From: Talaromyces rugulosus
Lineage: Eukaryota; Ascomycota; Eurotiomycetes; Eurotiales; Trichocomaceae
DNA: 64,000 nt
Direction of reading: 5' to 3'
NCBI RefSeq assembly: GCF_013368755.1
Contig: NC_049563.1
Location: 5,766,001-5,830,000, forward strand
A model generated the notes under the pieces. It ran no database searches. It saw only the letters and a list, made by a program, of their open reading frames with translations, and was not told the DNA's origin. Position 1 is the stretch's first letter, and each line of letters begins with the position of its first letter. Made by a program: the position numbers and the translations under genes. Positions 1 to 9,822 of the stretch are shown here, one piece after another.

Positions 1-1145
1 CATAATAATATAAATTAATAAACTACAGATACTTTATTAGACAATCTTAAAAAATATTAAATAATTTAAGAATTAAATAAAGATCTATTATAATAAAAAG
101 TATAAGGACATATTAATTCTTAAAAAAAAAAAAAAGTTTACTTATTATAACAAACAATTAGATAGAAAAAATTTAATATTCTAAGCAAGAGATTAAATAA
201 TAAACTTGATATTATTAAATATAGATCTTTTATAATTTAAAAAAAACTCATGAATAATAATTATAAACTTTAACTATTAATAAAAATAAAAGTATACCTA
301 ATATTTTATATCTTATTATTAGAACTAACTAAAAACCTAGAAAACAGTAATAACGAAGCAACTAAGGATGAATATAAAGTTAAAAATATCTTAAAAAAAA
401 AGTTAGTAGAAAAAAGAATCTTTTACTTAGTTAGCTAGAAAAAATATAGATCTAAATATAATTTATAGAAACTAGTTAGGCACTTAAACTATCTTAAAAA
501 GATTTAAATATTTTACTAGAAAAAAACTTAGAGAGGATATAGTTAAACTTATTATTAGATAATATAGAAAACTCTTAAATAACAGCTACAATTATCTTAT
601 TTAATTTTTATAGCTTAGTTTCTTATTTCTATTTCTTCTCCTTCTTTTTCTTTAAATATTCTAATTCCTCCATATCCTTTATATCTATTTGAATAAATTT
701 TCTAATATACTTTTAGAAAAGTTTTCTTTATTTATATAAATAAGCCTATTTGATAAAAAGAGTTTTAAGCTTAGTATTCAATTAATCATCATCGGCCTTA
801 ATCTTCTCTTGAGCCTTAATAAGCTTTTTCCACACTAAATCAGATAAGGCTATATTATAACATTTACAGCAACCAAAACTAATGTACTCGCTATAGTGAT
901 TCAAAATTTCAGATTTAATATAAACCTTCTCTTAGACTATATAATAATAACAAAAAATCAACAGAATAATACCAGACTATTCAATACACAGCTAAAGATT
1001 TTTTATATTTATATTTTGCTTTGATAATATAGTTAGAATATCACTACCAAGAATATTAACAAGAAAGAAATTAGCTTATCTATATGACAGGAGACCTGCA
1101 ACTATTTATGTAACTGTCAGGACGCCAGCCTTCAAAAAAGGGGAT
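1..1145 (+). pseudogene. RIP-degraded 3' end of a family A Gypsy element (pol end plus antisense ORF)
   Basis: This AT-rich block is a decayed copy of the element that is intact at 55824-63496, in the opposite orientation. At about 360-510 the plus strand still reads like the integrase-linked chromodomain of family A, but tryptophan codons have become TAG and Glu/Gly codons have become Lys. At about 610-1070 the minus strand matches the antisense C6/coiled-coil ORF of family A, including the stretch around KSEI, again with stops. The changes are almost all C to T or G to A, as RIP produces. The rest of the element lies outside the window to the left. Confidence 0.85.
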
Positions 1146-1802
1146 TATTATAAAAATTATAAATACTCAGCCAATCAATAAATAGCAAACGCTACTTATA
1201 TAAATAAGCTGCCTGAAACTCTTATAGAGTAGACTTATTAATTATAGAAACAAAGACAGAAGTAACTACACAGAAACTCATATGATCTAAATAATACAGA
1301 TATACTGATTTAGTAAAAATACACTAAGTAGATAGACATCCTAAATAGTACAGCTATACCATTTCTATGTAAATATATTTAGTATAGAACCACCTATCCT
1401 ATGCAAGTATACCCAGTATAGATGCACCCCAACAGTGTATATACACCATATTAGTGAAAGTACACTATAGCATATGACTATACAGAGAACATAGCTAAAC
1501 ATAGCTAGACTATATTTAGATATATCAATAACATAGCTAATAAAGCATTAACTATATTCACTATATTTAGGATCAGCTATATAAAGACATTTATTTACTA
1601 TTATATATCTAGTTTATTATATTTTATTTTCTTAAATAAATAGCATACTATTATTACTCTTCAACATACTTTGCAGTTTATCATTACGATAGTACTCTAC
1701 TTATCCTAGGATTACCTTATACAACGTTCTTATCTTGCCTTCTGTTAGCAGAATACCCACCCTGATTCACATCTTGGTGACGAGTTGTTGAACCGATTGA
1801 CA
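1146..1802 (+). repeat. RIP-degraded 3' LTR of family A
   Basis: It aligns end to end with the 613-bp LTR of family A. The left end is a mutated tgtcataagaat and the right end is gaaccgattgaca. It is about 657 bp, so it also carries some insertion. It ends the element at 1-1145 and abuts a Fot1-like transposase remnant, so the Gypsy copy probably inserted into that older transposon. Confidence 0.85.
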
Positions 1803-2532
1803 CATCTAGAAAAGTCTTGAACCAGCCTTTTTAAGAGTATTTTATTATTTTAAAAATAATATATAAAGGTAAAGCCTATTTAATAGTATTAATTGCTTTA
1901 ATTAAAATTATCTATTCTTAATTATTAGACTATAATAGCTTTAGATAGATATATTAATTATTTCTAGTAATAATCTTTATAGTTACACAAAGTCCTATAG
2001 CAAAACTAGTTTTATCAAAATTATAAATATCTTTTAATAAGATACTATATTTCAGTATAGCCTTTTATACACTATTAAAATATTCTTAAATTATTTTCTA
2101 ATCTTCACATTTAGCATGTTTATAGTTATATCTCTATAAAAACCATGATTTCAGCTCAAAGCGATATTAAACTAGATTAAATATCTATTTCTCTCTAACC
2201 TATTAATTTCTATGTTAGGTAAAAAGAATATTAGCTATATCTTATATCATAGATGACTAAAAAAGTAATCCTCATTTATCTAGATCTAATATCTATTTAA
2301 CAAGTAATTCCTCTTTAAATTCAGTTAATTTATAATTATTAACACATATTTGAGATCTTTCTTAAGTGCTTTATAATCTGCGCCGTAGAGTTATTTAAAG
2401 AACATTATAAATCTTTACCACTTGTCCAATATTAAAGATTCTTTTATTCTGTAAATTGGAAATAGCTATTAATATTCTTTCCTCTTGTTCCTGAGAGTTT
2501 AACACGTTTTTATTGCGAATTGGTGGCATATT
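1803..2532 (-). pseudogene. Fot1/pogo-type transposase, N-terminal remnant
   Basis: Read on the minus strand from ATG at 2532, the frame begins MPPIRNKN and continues through an EEQERI-like segment, then a CENP-B-type helix-turn-helix region with phrases equivalent to LDLDKRG and RDMANILL. These are typical of fungal Fot1/pogo (DDE_1) transposases. Many stops (TAA, TAG) and A/T-shifted codons mark RIP damage. The catalytic part is absent because the family A LTR interrupts the copy at 1802. A different remnant, the C-terminal half of such a transposase, lies at 50840-51640. Confidence 0.75.
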
Positions 2533-2620
2533 GGCGCGTTGAATTATGTGGAATTGTGTTGGGACGCGCTTCGGAAAACAAGTGGCCGCTCGCTTGCAGT
2601 GGCCGCTCGCTTACCGATTA
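2533..2620 (-). repeat. Probable 5' end of the Fot1-like element with duplicated subterminal word
   Basis: Just upstream of the transposase start, the word gtggccgctcgctt occurs twice, 17 bp apart (2582-2595 and 2599-2612). Fungal Fot1/pogo elements often have GC-rich terminal and subterminal repeats. The exact TIR end cannot be fixed because the other end is missing. Confidence 0.4.
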
Positions 2621-3274
2621 CGTTAGCTATAATAGATATTATCTAATAAATCAAGAGTCTGATTAACGATGAGAAGTATGGGATGATATTTTTTAAAAGA
2701 CTCCGTCACTCCCGGAACTCATTAGCCAAGGGAGAGATGATTAGGCGTCACGTTTCATTATGAAATCGTTCAAATGTTTTACGAGAGCAATGCCGTTTCA
2801 ATAAACGGTTTTCCCCCGGTGTGTTCCACATGTAAGCAGGGCTGTGTCCAAGTATTGGGGGTGCCGGGGTAGAATCTATTGTGGAGGGACTAGATATGCA
2901 TGACTTATGTAAATTAGAATATTATGCTTATTGATCGTTGCCAAAATCCCGAACTGCAGCCACTGATAGCTAGATCTGTCGCCAGGGCAAAGTTATCGTA
3001 ACAGTCCCCGCACCGCTTCGGGCATTGCGGAGCGATGCGGGGACTGCTAGGTCCGCGTTTTGCGGCAAGATTCGCCCGCAACTCCGCAAATTGACCCCGT
3101 GTCGAATTTGCTATGTTGAGACTGTGGTTAGAAATTTCTTACCCAGCTCTTATAAATGTTCATGGTATAGGCACATTACAGTCGCCAAATGAAAGCGATG
3201 TTTAATGGTCTTTCACCAATCTGTCAATTCTATCCATTTTCCCCGCCCAGCTTCAAATATTCTAGTCATAAGCA
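2621..3274. other. Upstream region of the decarboxylase gene
   Basis: No gene is seen here. GC content returns to normal, which marks the boundary between transposon debris and the gene island. The stretch holds the inverted repeat listed at 3002-3046 and further TCCGC and TGCGG words to about 3090. A short ORF at 3189-3395 overlaps the gene start in another frame and is not credible. Confidence 0.5.
3002..3046. promoter_or_regulatory. Inverted repeat CAGTCCCCGCA / TGCGGGGACTG upstream of decarboxylase
   Basis: Two perfect 11-bp arms (3002-3012 and 3036-3046) are separated by 23 bp that contain a second CCGC...GCGG pair. It lies about 230-270 bp upstream of the ATG at 3275. The CCCCGCA/TGCGGGG word recurs in other promoters of this gene island, so an operator for a cluster regulator is plausible. 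This is inference. Confidence 0.45.
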
Positions 3275-4384
3275 ATGGCAGTCACTCCTGATCCTAATAC
3301 TTTTAAGGTTGATGTCCATAGTCATCCAATCCCCGAGTTCTATCGGGATGCTATGGTTTCCGCCGGCTTTGCAACGGCTGACGACTGTTCAGTGATCGTG
3401 GATGGATTTCACATCCCAAACTTCGACATCAAGACTTACATGGAAGAGAGGGTTGAGCATGGGTATAACTACTCCATACTGAGTATAACTGCCCCAGGTG
3501 TTTCCTTCTTGCATGGTAACTCACGTGCCATTTGTCTTGCACGTAAATTAAATGACCAACTCTTTGAGTACACTCAAACATACCCAAAGCAGTTGGGTGC
3601 ATTTGGTATTCTACCGATTCCGGACATTCAGGGCTCGCTCTCCGAGATCAAATATTGCTTGGATGATCTGAAGCTCGAGGGTATTGGGCTATACACCAAC
3701 TACGATGGGAAATACTTAGGGGATCCTTCTCTGGATCCTATTTTTGAGGAACTTGACCGTCGGAGAGCCACTGTCTTTGTGCACCCAACTAACCCGCCAA
3801 CCGCACCAGACCTCCCAGGCATGTCACTTCCAGTAATTGAATATACTTTCGATACAACACGAGCAGTGGCAAATCTTCTGTTCACCAAAGCACGTCAACG
3901 CTTCCCTCATATTAAAATGATTTTCTCACACGGCGGTGGAGCGCTTCCCTTCCTGGCTGAACGTCTGGCAGTGCAAACCACTCTACCCTTTCACGGTGGG
4001 CGGGACCGTAGCGAATCAATGAAAGAACTGCAAAACTATTATTTTGATACAGCTGTTGTTCTGGGCAACCCTCAGTTCTCATCTCTAAAGGAATTCGTTG
4101 GTGCTGATCAGCTTCTCACTGGCTCTGACTGTGAGTGGATATCGATTTTTCCTTTTTCTTTTTCTGTTTCTTTTTCTTTTGACCTGTCTTTTATTTCGAA
4201 GACCATGCTGACTGTCACTTACTGTAATACAGACCCCTATGTTCCTGGGCACCTTGTTCCGTCTATACAAGATTCTTTCAAGGCTTATGAAGGCTTTACC
4301 GACGAAGAGAAGCAGAAGATCGGATGGAGAAATGCATTTGAGCTCTTTCCAAGCTTGAAAACCAAATTTCTGGAATTGAAGTAA
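3275..4384 (+). CDS. Amidohydrolase-family aromatic acid decarboxylase (ACMSD / 6-methylsalicylate or resorcylate decarboxylase type)
   Basis: This predicts a metal-dependent non-oxidative decarboxylase of the amidohydrolase_2 family. Exons are 3275-4130 and 4233-4384, giving 335 aa. The 102-bp intron is a multiple of three without a stop, so an unspliced reading also stays open. Splicing restores the family motif GSDYPY, which supports the intron. Metal ligands are visible: H15 and H17 (VDVHSH), H170 (FVHP), H219 (FSHGGG) and D285 (GSD). Known family members remove CO2 from 6-methylsalicylate, gamma-resorcylate, 2,3-dihydroxybenzoate or aminocarboxymuconate semialdehyde; the substrate here is unknown. 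No signal peptide is seen, so it is likely cytosolic. It converges with the monooxygenase gene at 4877-6676. Neighbouring phenol hydroxylase and ring-cleavage genes favour a catabolic role. Confidence 0.85.
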   Translation: MAVTPDPNTFKVDVHSHPIPEFYRDAMVSAGFATADDCSVIVDGFHIPNFDIKTYMEERVEHGYNYSILSITAPGVSFLHGNSRAICLARKLNDQLFEYTQTYPKQLGAFGILPIPDIQGSLSEIKYCLDDLKLEGIGLYTNYDGKYLGDPSLDPIFEELDRRRATVFVHPTNPPTAPDLPGMSLPVIEYTFDTTRAVANLLFTKARQRFPHIKMIFSHGGGALPFLAERLAVQTTLPFHGGRDRSESMKELQNYYFDTAVVLGNPQFSSLKEFVGADQLLTGSDCEWISIFPFSFSVSFSFDLSFISKTMLTVTYCNTDPYVPGHLVPSIQDSFKAYEGFTDEEKQKIGWRNAFELFPSLKTKFLELK

Positions 4385-4876
4385 TCACCGTACGCGTCAG
4401 CTGTATCTAGTAAATGAAATAACCATCACCTGAGAGCGAAATGTATTTACTTGCAGAGCAGCAGAGGGACCTTGCTGCTGAGAGACATCAATTGATAAGT
4501 TTATACGATCATTATTACGGCTCCTAATTATGCTGGCTCCTTTTTAATGCTTACAATGCATCGACAGATGGTTTGGCCATTTTTGATGCTATTTTCCTTT
4601 GGATAAAATTGGAGGCTTGGTAATATTCCGAGCTGTGATTCGCAATATGGTACTCTTTGAAAATCTAACATTTACATCTCATTGGACTGAATTAGTCGCC
4701 CCCGCCACACTTTCCATAGATTATACGAAATCGCATTTTGCATTTATGATTTAAATAATGATGGGATGTTAAATATAATATATATCAAAGTTTTATAATC
4801 TTGCAAGAGTAATTACACTAAACATTGGAACCAATAAATCATTTGCAGTTCCGCAACGGTAGATCTGAGATTCTCC
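4385..4876. other. Convergent intergenic region
   Basis: It lies between the 3' ends of the decarboxylase (+) and the Baeyer-Villiger monooxygenase (-). It is AT-rich near 4750-4800 and should hold both polyadenylation regions. I see no gene. Confidence 0.5.
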
Positions 4877-6676
4877 CTAAAGATCCTCCTGTATTTGAGC
4901 CAAAGAAGTCAAATAGTAACTCTTGTCAGAATTAGGGTCATTATCCGCAGCAGTAGTGCCGTTTCCTAGCCAGCTTGTCGGTTTTTCATTGACGTAAATG
5001 TATCGGAAATCCTCCCATCTAGGGTTTTCGAGGGATTGCACTGCATGCAAGCTTGACCCTGGCCATAGGGCCGTTACTCTGTCATTTGTCTTATACCACG
5101 AAGGACATTCGTCGCTAAACACCCTACCTTGGAAAAACTCATCGCAAAATCTAGCGAATCCATGAACCGCGCTTTTCCTTGGCTCCATGCTGGCGATATT
5201 TTCCCGTTGCATCTTTGACAAAGTTTTCGCACAGTACTTCGCAATTTGCTCAAGGATGATCAGCAAGTTTCCGTGGCCGAGGCCCGAGTTTGGACCTAAC
5301 ATCATGAAAAAATTTGGGAATTCATCCACGGTGATTGACAGGTAGGTGGACAGGTTATTTATATCATTTGACTTTTTCTCAAATAACTTTTGTCCGTCTT
5401 TTCCATAGATAGGAAATCGATTAGTAAAGGAAGTATTGAATCCCGTCGCGCAAATTATGGCATCGACTTCTCGAAGTTTCCCGTCTCTTGTAACGATGCC
5501 TGTTTTCGAAATATGATCAATCGGCTCAAAAGTCACGTCGACATTCTCCTTTGAAAGTGATTCCAGGTAGCCCGGCCCTGGTGTCAATCTCTTGCAAAAT
5601 GGTGCGAAGCTTGGAATAAGATTTTCGAAGAGATCAGGCCTGTCCGAGAGGCGATCAGCCATGAGATTTTTGAAAACCTCTCGAGCTTGCTCATGAGCCT
5701 GGCTACCTTTCGCGGTAACTTCGAATCCACCCTGAATCGCATTTTCAAGTCGTTTCCTATAGTCTAGGTATGAAGTCGGATCTTTCTGCCAGGCGCTAAT
5801 TTCTTCTTGGGAGTAGATGAAGTTGCCCGTCTTCTCACCTCTGTCCTCGATTTCTTCGCTTGCAAGCGACGAAGCAATCCAGGTTCTTCCGCGTACGTAA
5901 TGATCCAGGCGCTCAACTTCTGGCTGAATGCTAGGAACTATTTGAATCCCACTCGATCCTGCCCCTATAACAGCGACTTTCTTTCCCTGTGGTAAATTAG
6001 AACCCCTTCCGGCCAATGTTTTCATGGTGGAGAAGTAGGGCGGTGTTGTGCTCACTTTCAAATCGTAGCTGCTGTCCCAGTCTGCGCTGTGCATTAGTTT
6101 ACCCTGAAAATCGTGGAGTCCGGTAATTGATGGCCAGTTCCATTGATTTAATGCCCCCATAGCGGTAATGAGTACATCGCAACATTGCTTTGTGGAGAAC
6201 CCCGTCAACTCATCATCAACCATGACTTCCCATTGTGAGGATAACTGATTCCACTGAGCATGAGTGAGGCGATGGCGGAATTTCATGAGTTTTCTGACAT
6301 CGTATTTCTCCGCAACACGCTTCCAGTACTGAAGTATCTCCCCAGCGGACGCATAATAGGTTGACCAGGCTCGGTTGGAGTCGAAAGAAAGTTGGTATGT
6401 ATGCGCTGGTATATCTGTCCCATATCAGACCTAGTTTCTTGATTTAAGAGTAAGATTCATCAAGGGCTTACCACAAGCACATCCAGGATATCTATTCTCC
6501 CACCACGTTCCCCCGAGCTCGGGATTCTTGTCATAAATAGTCAAGCTTAGGTTTGTAATGTTTTCCTGTAGTTTAATAGCCATCATAATGCCGGAAATGC
6601 CAGCACCTACCACGATAACACTCAAAGGTCTCGAGGGGTAGGCAAAACCATCTTTGACATCAGACTTATCTGCCAT
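4877..6676 (-). CDS. Flavin-containing Baeyer-Villiger monooxygenase
   Basis: It likely inserts one oxygen next to a ketone using FAD and NADPH. Exons are 6676-6472 and 6414-4877 (57-bp intron), giving 580 aa. The first Rossmann motif GAGISG is at residues 24-29, followed by GGTWWENRYPG. The Baeyer-Villiger fingerprint FxGxxxHxxxW is complete at residues 171-181 (FQGKLMHSADW). The second nucleotide-binding motif GAGSSG is at 219-224. Splicing joins GCAC to DIPAH, the usual continuation in this family. Length fits single-domain enzymes of the cyclohexanone or 4-hydroxyacetophenone monooxygenase type. It is transcribed divergently from the P450 across 546 bp that carry several TGCGG words. Its substrate is unknown; an aryl ketone or ring ketone intermediate is possible. 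Confidence 0.88.
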
Positions 6677-6871
6677 TGTGAGATTTATCTTAGCAAGTCA
6701 TCGTTCTAGAACCAATTCAATATGGCTCTCTTATATAGTACAACAAAAGCCCCCATTTATCTAGCTAGGCAGAATTATCGTAAATACCCGCAACCTCGGA
6801 TATACGAAATAGCTTGTAAGTTAGGAAAGCATAATCACAGTCTTACCTGGCACTCGAGATAGGAGTGGATC

Positions 6872-6895
6872 CTTGCGGATTCGGACTCCCGCAAG
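6872..6895. promoter_or_regulatory. Inverted repeat CTTGCGG-N10-CCGCAAG
   Basis: Perfect 7-bp arms are centred about 210 bp upstream of the BVMO start and 340 bp upstream of the P450 start. It belongs to the recurrent TGCGG/CCGCA set of this island. Confidence 0.4.
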
Positions 6896-7023
6896 CCCCA
6901 CAGATCACCTAGTTGCTAACCCTAGCCTCATGTACAGACCATAATAGTTTTTCGATATGAATTGCGAATGACCTGCGGGGAAATCCATGCTGAAAACGTT
7001 CTGGTATACTTCGTGATGTCGGT

Positions 7024-7043
7024 GATGCGGTCCGCTCCCCGCA
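7024..7043. promoter_or_regulatory. GATGCGGTCCGC plus CCCCGCA site
   Basis: The 12-bp word GATGCGGTCCGC (7024-7035) recurs exactly at 13149-13160, upstream of the C2H2 regulator. Here it is followed at once by CCCCGCA, giving TGCGG-N8-CCGCA. It is about 180 bp upstream of the P450 start. Confidence 0.4.
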
Positions 7044-7222
7044 GAACGCCACTAACATAATCAGCTAGCTATTCGTCTGGCCTTTAATTCAAATGTAATC
7101 CAGAAGTCATGCAAAAGTGCACCTATTCCTAGGGTCTAGAAGTGAACTATAATTACTCGATCAATCATTCTATAGGTATTGCTATCATTCATCGGGATTG
7201 ACCGAGAAAGCTATCAGTCACC

Positions 7223-8892
7223 ATGGCCCTTTCTCATTGGATGTACTATGCCACTGAAACAGAATTCCATTCTCTCCCACGCTCGGTTACGATATTGTTT
7301 ATATTTCTGATATGTACCTTGGTGTTTTTTATCTATTTATTGAGACCCGTGGACAAAGCCCGTTCTTGGTCAGGAAGGCCTTGGGTTTTGCCTCCGGGTC
7401 CAAGTGGGTATCCTATCATTGGTAACCTTCTTGAATTATTCAAGGGGGAGGAAACGGTAGGACTCATTGTATGCAATGCAACTCGAATATTTTCTAATGC
7501 TAAAACATCAGTCTCACCATTTTGCCACGTATGGAGAAATGACAACCATACATGTTGGGTCTAAACTCTGGGTACTGCTCAACAGTAACCGAGTAGCTGA
7601 AGAGATCTATAATAAGAGGGGCAAAATAACCAACGGGCGTCCAAGTTATCCTATACTGGGCGACTTGATATCACAAAATAGGCGATCAATACTTCTCCCC
7701 CAAGAAAAATGGTCGCAGCAACGCCGTCTTATGCATCAACTCCTGGGTGGCACAGCACTTGTGACCTACCAGGAATATCAGAATGAAGAGAGCCTTCGGC
7801 TACTAGCCAGCTACAGCAAGGACCCAGCTGGATGGTACCGCCATCATCTCCACTACAGCAGCGCTGTCATCCATCGGATCGCGTTTGGCGAGAGGCCGAG
7901 AGAATTCGATGAAAATCTTCAGGGGGTTGCGAAAGCACAAGAAATATTCCTGTTAAATGCTCCTCCATACAACCTTCTGGACTCTTTCCCAGAACTTGCG
8001 AAACTACCAAAGTGGCTTCAGTTTTGGAGGAAGCGGTATCAAGCCCTGGGCAAGAAGACAGATGATTGGTACGGTAGATACTGGGATCCCATTCATCACG
8101 CCATCAAGTCTGAAACGGCCCCAGATTCATTCGCCCAGAGGTTGATATCCGACAAAACCGCGTTAGAGAATAAGAACATTGACCCAAAGTGGCTATCAAT
8201 GGTTCTCGTGGAAGCTGGGAGCGACACGACACGCTTGACGTTAAACATTTTTGCCTTAGCGGCTTCTCTTCATCGAGACAAGTACCTCGAAGCCCGTGCT
8301 GAGATAGATGCCGTTTGTGGAAACAACGCGGAACGATTGTCCACCTTCGCCGACGAGGTAAAAATGCCTTATACACTCGCATTCATCAAGGAGCTCCTCC
8401 GATGGAGGCCGATATTCACATGGACCCCGGAACATACACTTACAGAGGATCTCAAATTTGAGGGTTATTCATTTCCAAAAGGGACCCACTTCGTGCTGAA
8501 CCATGCGGCCCTATGCAAAGATATTTCTGCCTTTGATGATGCGAATGCATTCAAACCGGAGCGGTGGCTCGACGGCCACCAGTCAGATCTCACCCATGGA
8601 CTTTGGCAACTTGGTGGTGGGCGGCGCGTCTGTGTCGGATATCGAGTTGCACAGAAGTCTTTATTCATCAACATGTCCCGGTTGATCTATTGTTTTGACT
8701 ACGAAGCGGTAGGTATCTCCCAAAGTATGAGTTTTCTATATCTAACTTTTATACTAGAGAGAAGCATTTGATAGCAGCGATATCAAGCATTTTGAGCTTG
8801 ACGAGCCATTTCCAATCACCCCGAAGATTCGAAGTCTAGCGCATGCTAAGCTACTGGAAAGAGTTTTCGAAAACCTGTCCGATCTCAATTAA
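7223..8892 (+). CDS. Cytochrome P450 monooxygenase
   Basis: Exons are 7223-7456, 7512-8708 and 8758-8892 (introns 55 and 49 bp), giving 521 aa. An N-terminal membrane anchor is at about residues 20-40, followed by the proline-rich hinge LPPGPSGYPIIG. The oxygen-binding I-helix motif AGSDTT is at 313-318, the ExxR motif at 372-375 (ELLR), PERW at 427-430 and the haem ligand Cys452 in LGGGRRVCVG. The usual phenylalanine at the start of the haem loop is leucine, which is tolerated in some P450s. The layout resembles fungal aromatic-hydroxylating P450s such as the CYP504 and CYP619 groups, but I cannot assign a family. It should sit in the ER and need a P450 reductase. Divergent from the BVMO gene. 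Confidence 0.9.
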
Positions 8893-9822
8893 GCTGGGAC
8901 TCTGAAGCAATATTGAGCGAACTAAAGTCTGAAAGAGACACTACATTGGGTCAGAACCAGTGGATGATCCATATTACTGTAAATTTCAAATGATTGCAAT
9001 CGAATAATGTCATACATTATTCAACATCTTGGGGAAATTGAAAAAGTCATAGAGTAACCCGAAGCCTGAGACGGCGAGTGAATTCCTAAATCTGAGGGTA
9101 CTCGGTGACGAGAAAATGAAACATAGAAGAGAAAAAGAGAGAAAGAAAATGAAGAAGAAGCAGCGATCCTGCGGATTTTTAATATGTTGCCCCCTTTGTG
9201 TGGTAAACTAACCCTCTTCTAGTTCTGTCTCAAATTATTCCTAACATCAATACGCTATTTGGATAGCTATATAGAAGGTAGCATATATCAGCCACTTAGA
9301 CTACCGTATTTATATGTATAAAGATAATTCAGACCAAGAAGAAGGACCAAATCTCATACCAGCTATTAGAAGTATACCAGGATCCCAAGACTCAGAGTAG
9401 TATCATGTGAGAACTGGTGCACCACCGGGGCCGGCACCTACTCCCCAGACCTAGGGCTATACCAGTTCTTCAAGGAAACAGGGCAACAACCTTAGACTAA
9501 ATCATGGAACTATAGAACAGAGACTTATCTTCACACCAGGGATTAAGAACTGACGGAAATCAGTAATCAGGTTGATATTATAGCTAACTATAGCTCTAGA
9601 CGAGAAATCTATTTGCTTGCCATCTAAAACACTTCCTCACATATCAAGTAGATATATTAATAGCAACAGATATTAATAGTTTTGAAAATAGATCTAGTAA
9701 GCTATTAAGCAACGGTCTTCATACCATTCTTTCTATTAATTTATGTGATAACAGCATATTATATAGGTTTGGTTAGTATGTATATAGATTGCTAGTCTTA
9801 TTGTTAGTAAATCCTCTATATA
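8893..9822. other. Intergenic region between P450 and Zn2Cys6 regulator 3' ends
   Basis: Purine-rich near 9115-9165 and AT-rich from about 9540. No open frame with coding character is seen. It separates two convergent genes, so it holds their 3' untranslated regions. Confidence 0.4.

Larger units (their letters stand above)
6677..7222. promoter_or_regulatory. Divergent promoter region between the BVMO and P450 genes
   Basis: Shared upstream region of two outward-facing genes. It contains CTTGCGG-N10-CCGCAAG (6872-6895), CCTGCGGGG (6972-6980) and TGCGG-N8-CCGCA (7026-7043). No ORF is credible here. The three inverted CGG/CCG arrangements are what Zn2Cys6 regulators typically bind, so co-regulation is plausible. 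Confidence 0.5.

Noticed and set aside
2990..3110. GC-rich inverted repeat as a transcription terminator
   Set aside because: It lies upstream of a gene at a transposon border with no gene ending there; a regulatory site is more likely.
4085..4270. Arg/Lys-rich 61-aa minus-strand ORF
   Set aside because: It is the complement of the pyrimidine-rich intron of the decarboxylase gene.
3275..8892. Patulin- or 6-MSA-type biosynthetic cluster
   Set aside because: The decarboxylase and P450 would fit, but no polyketide synthase or other patulin genes are present, and ring-cleavage enzymes point to breakdown.
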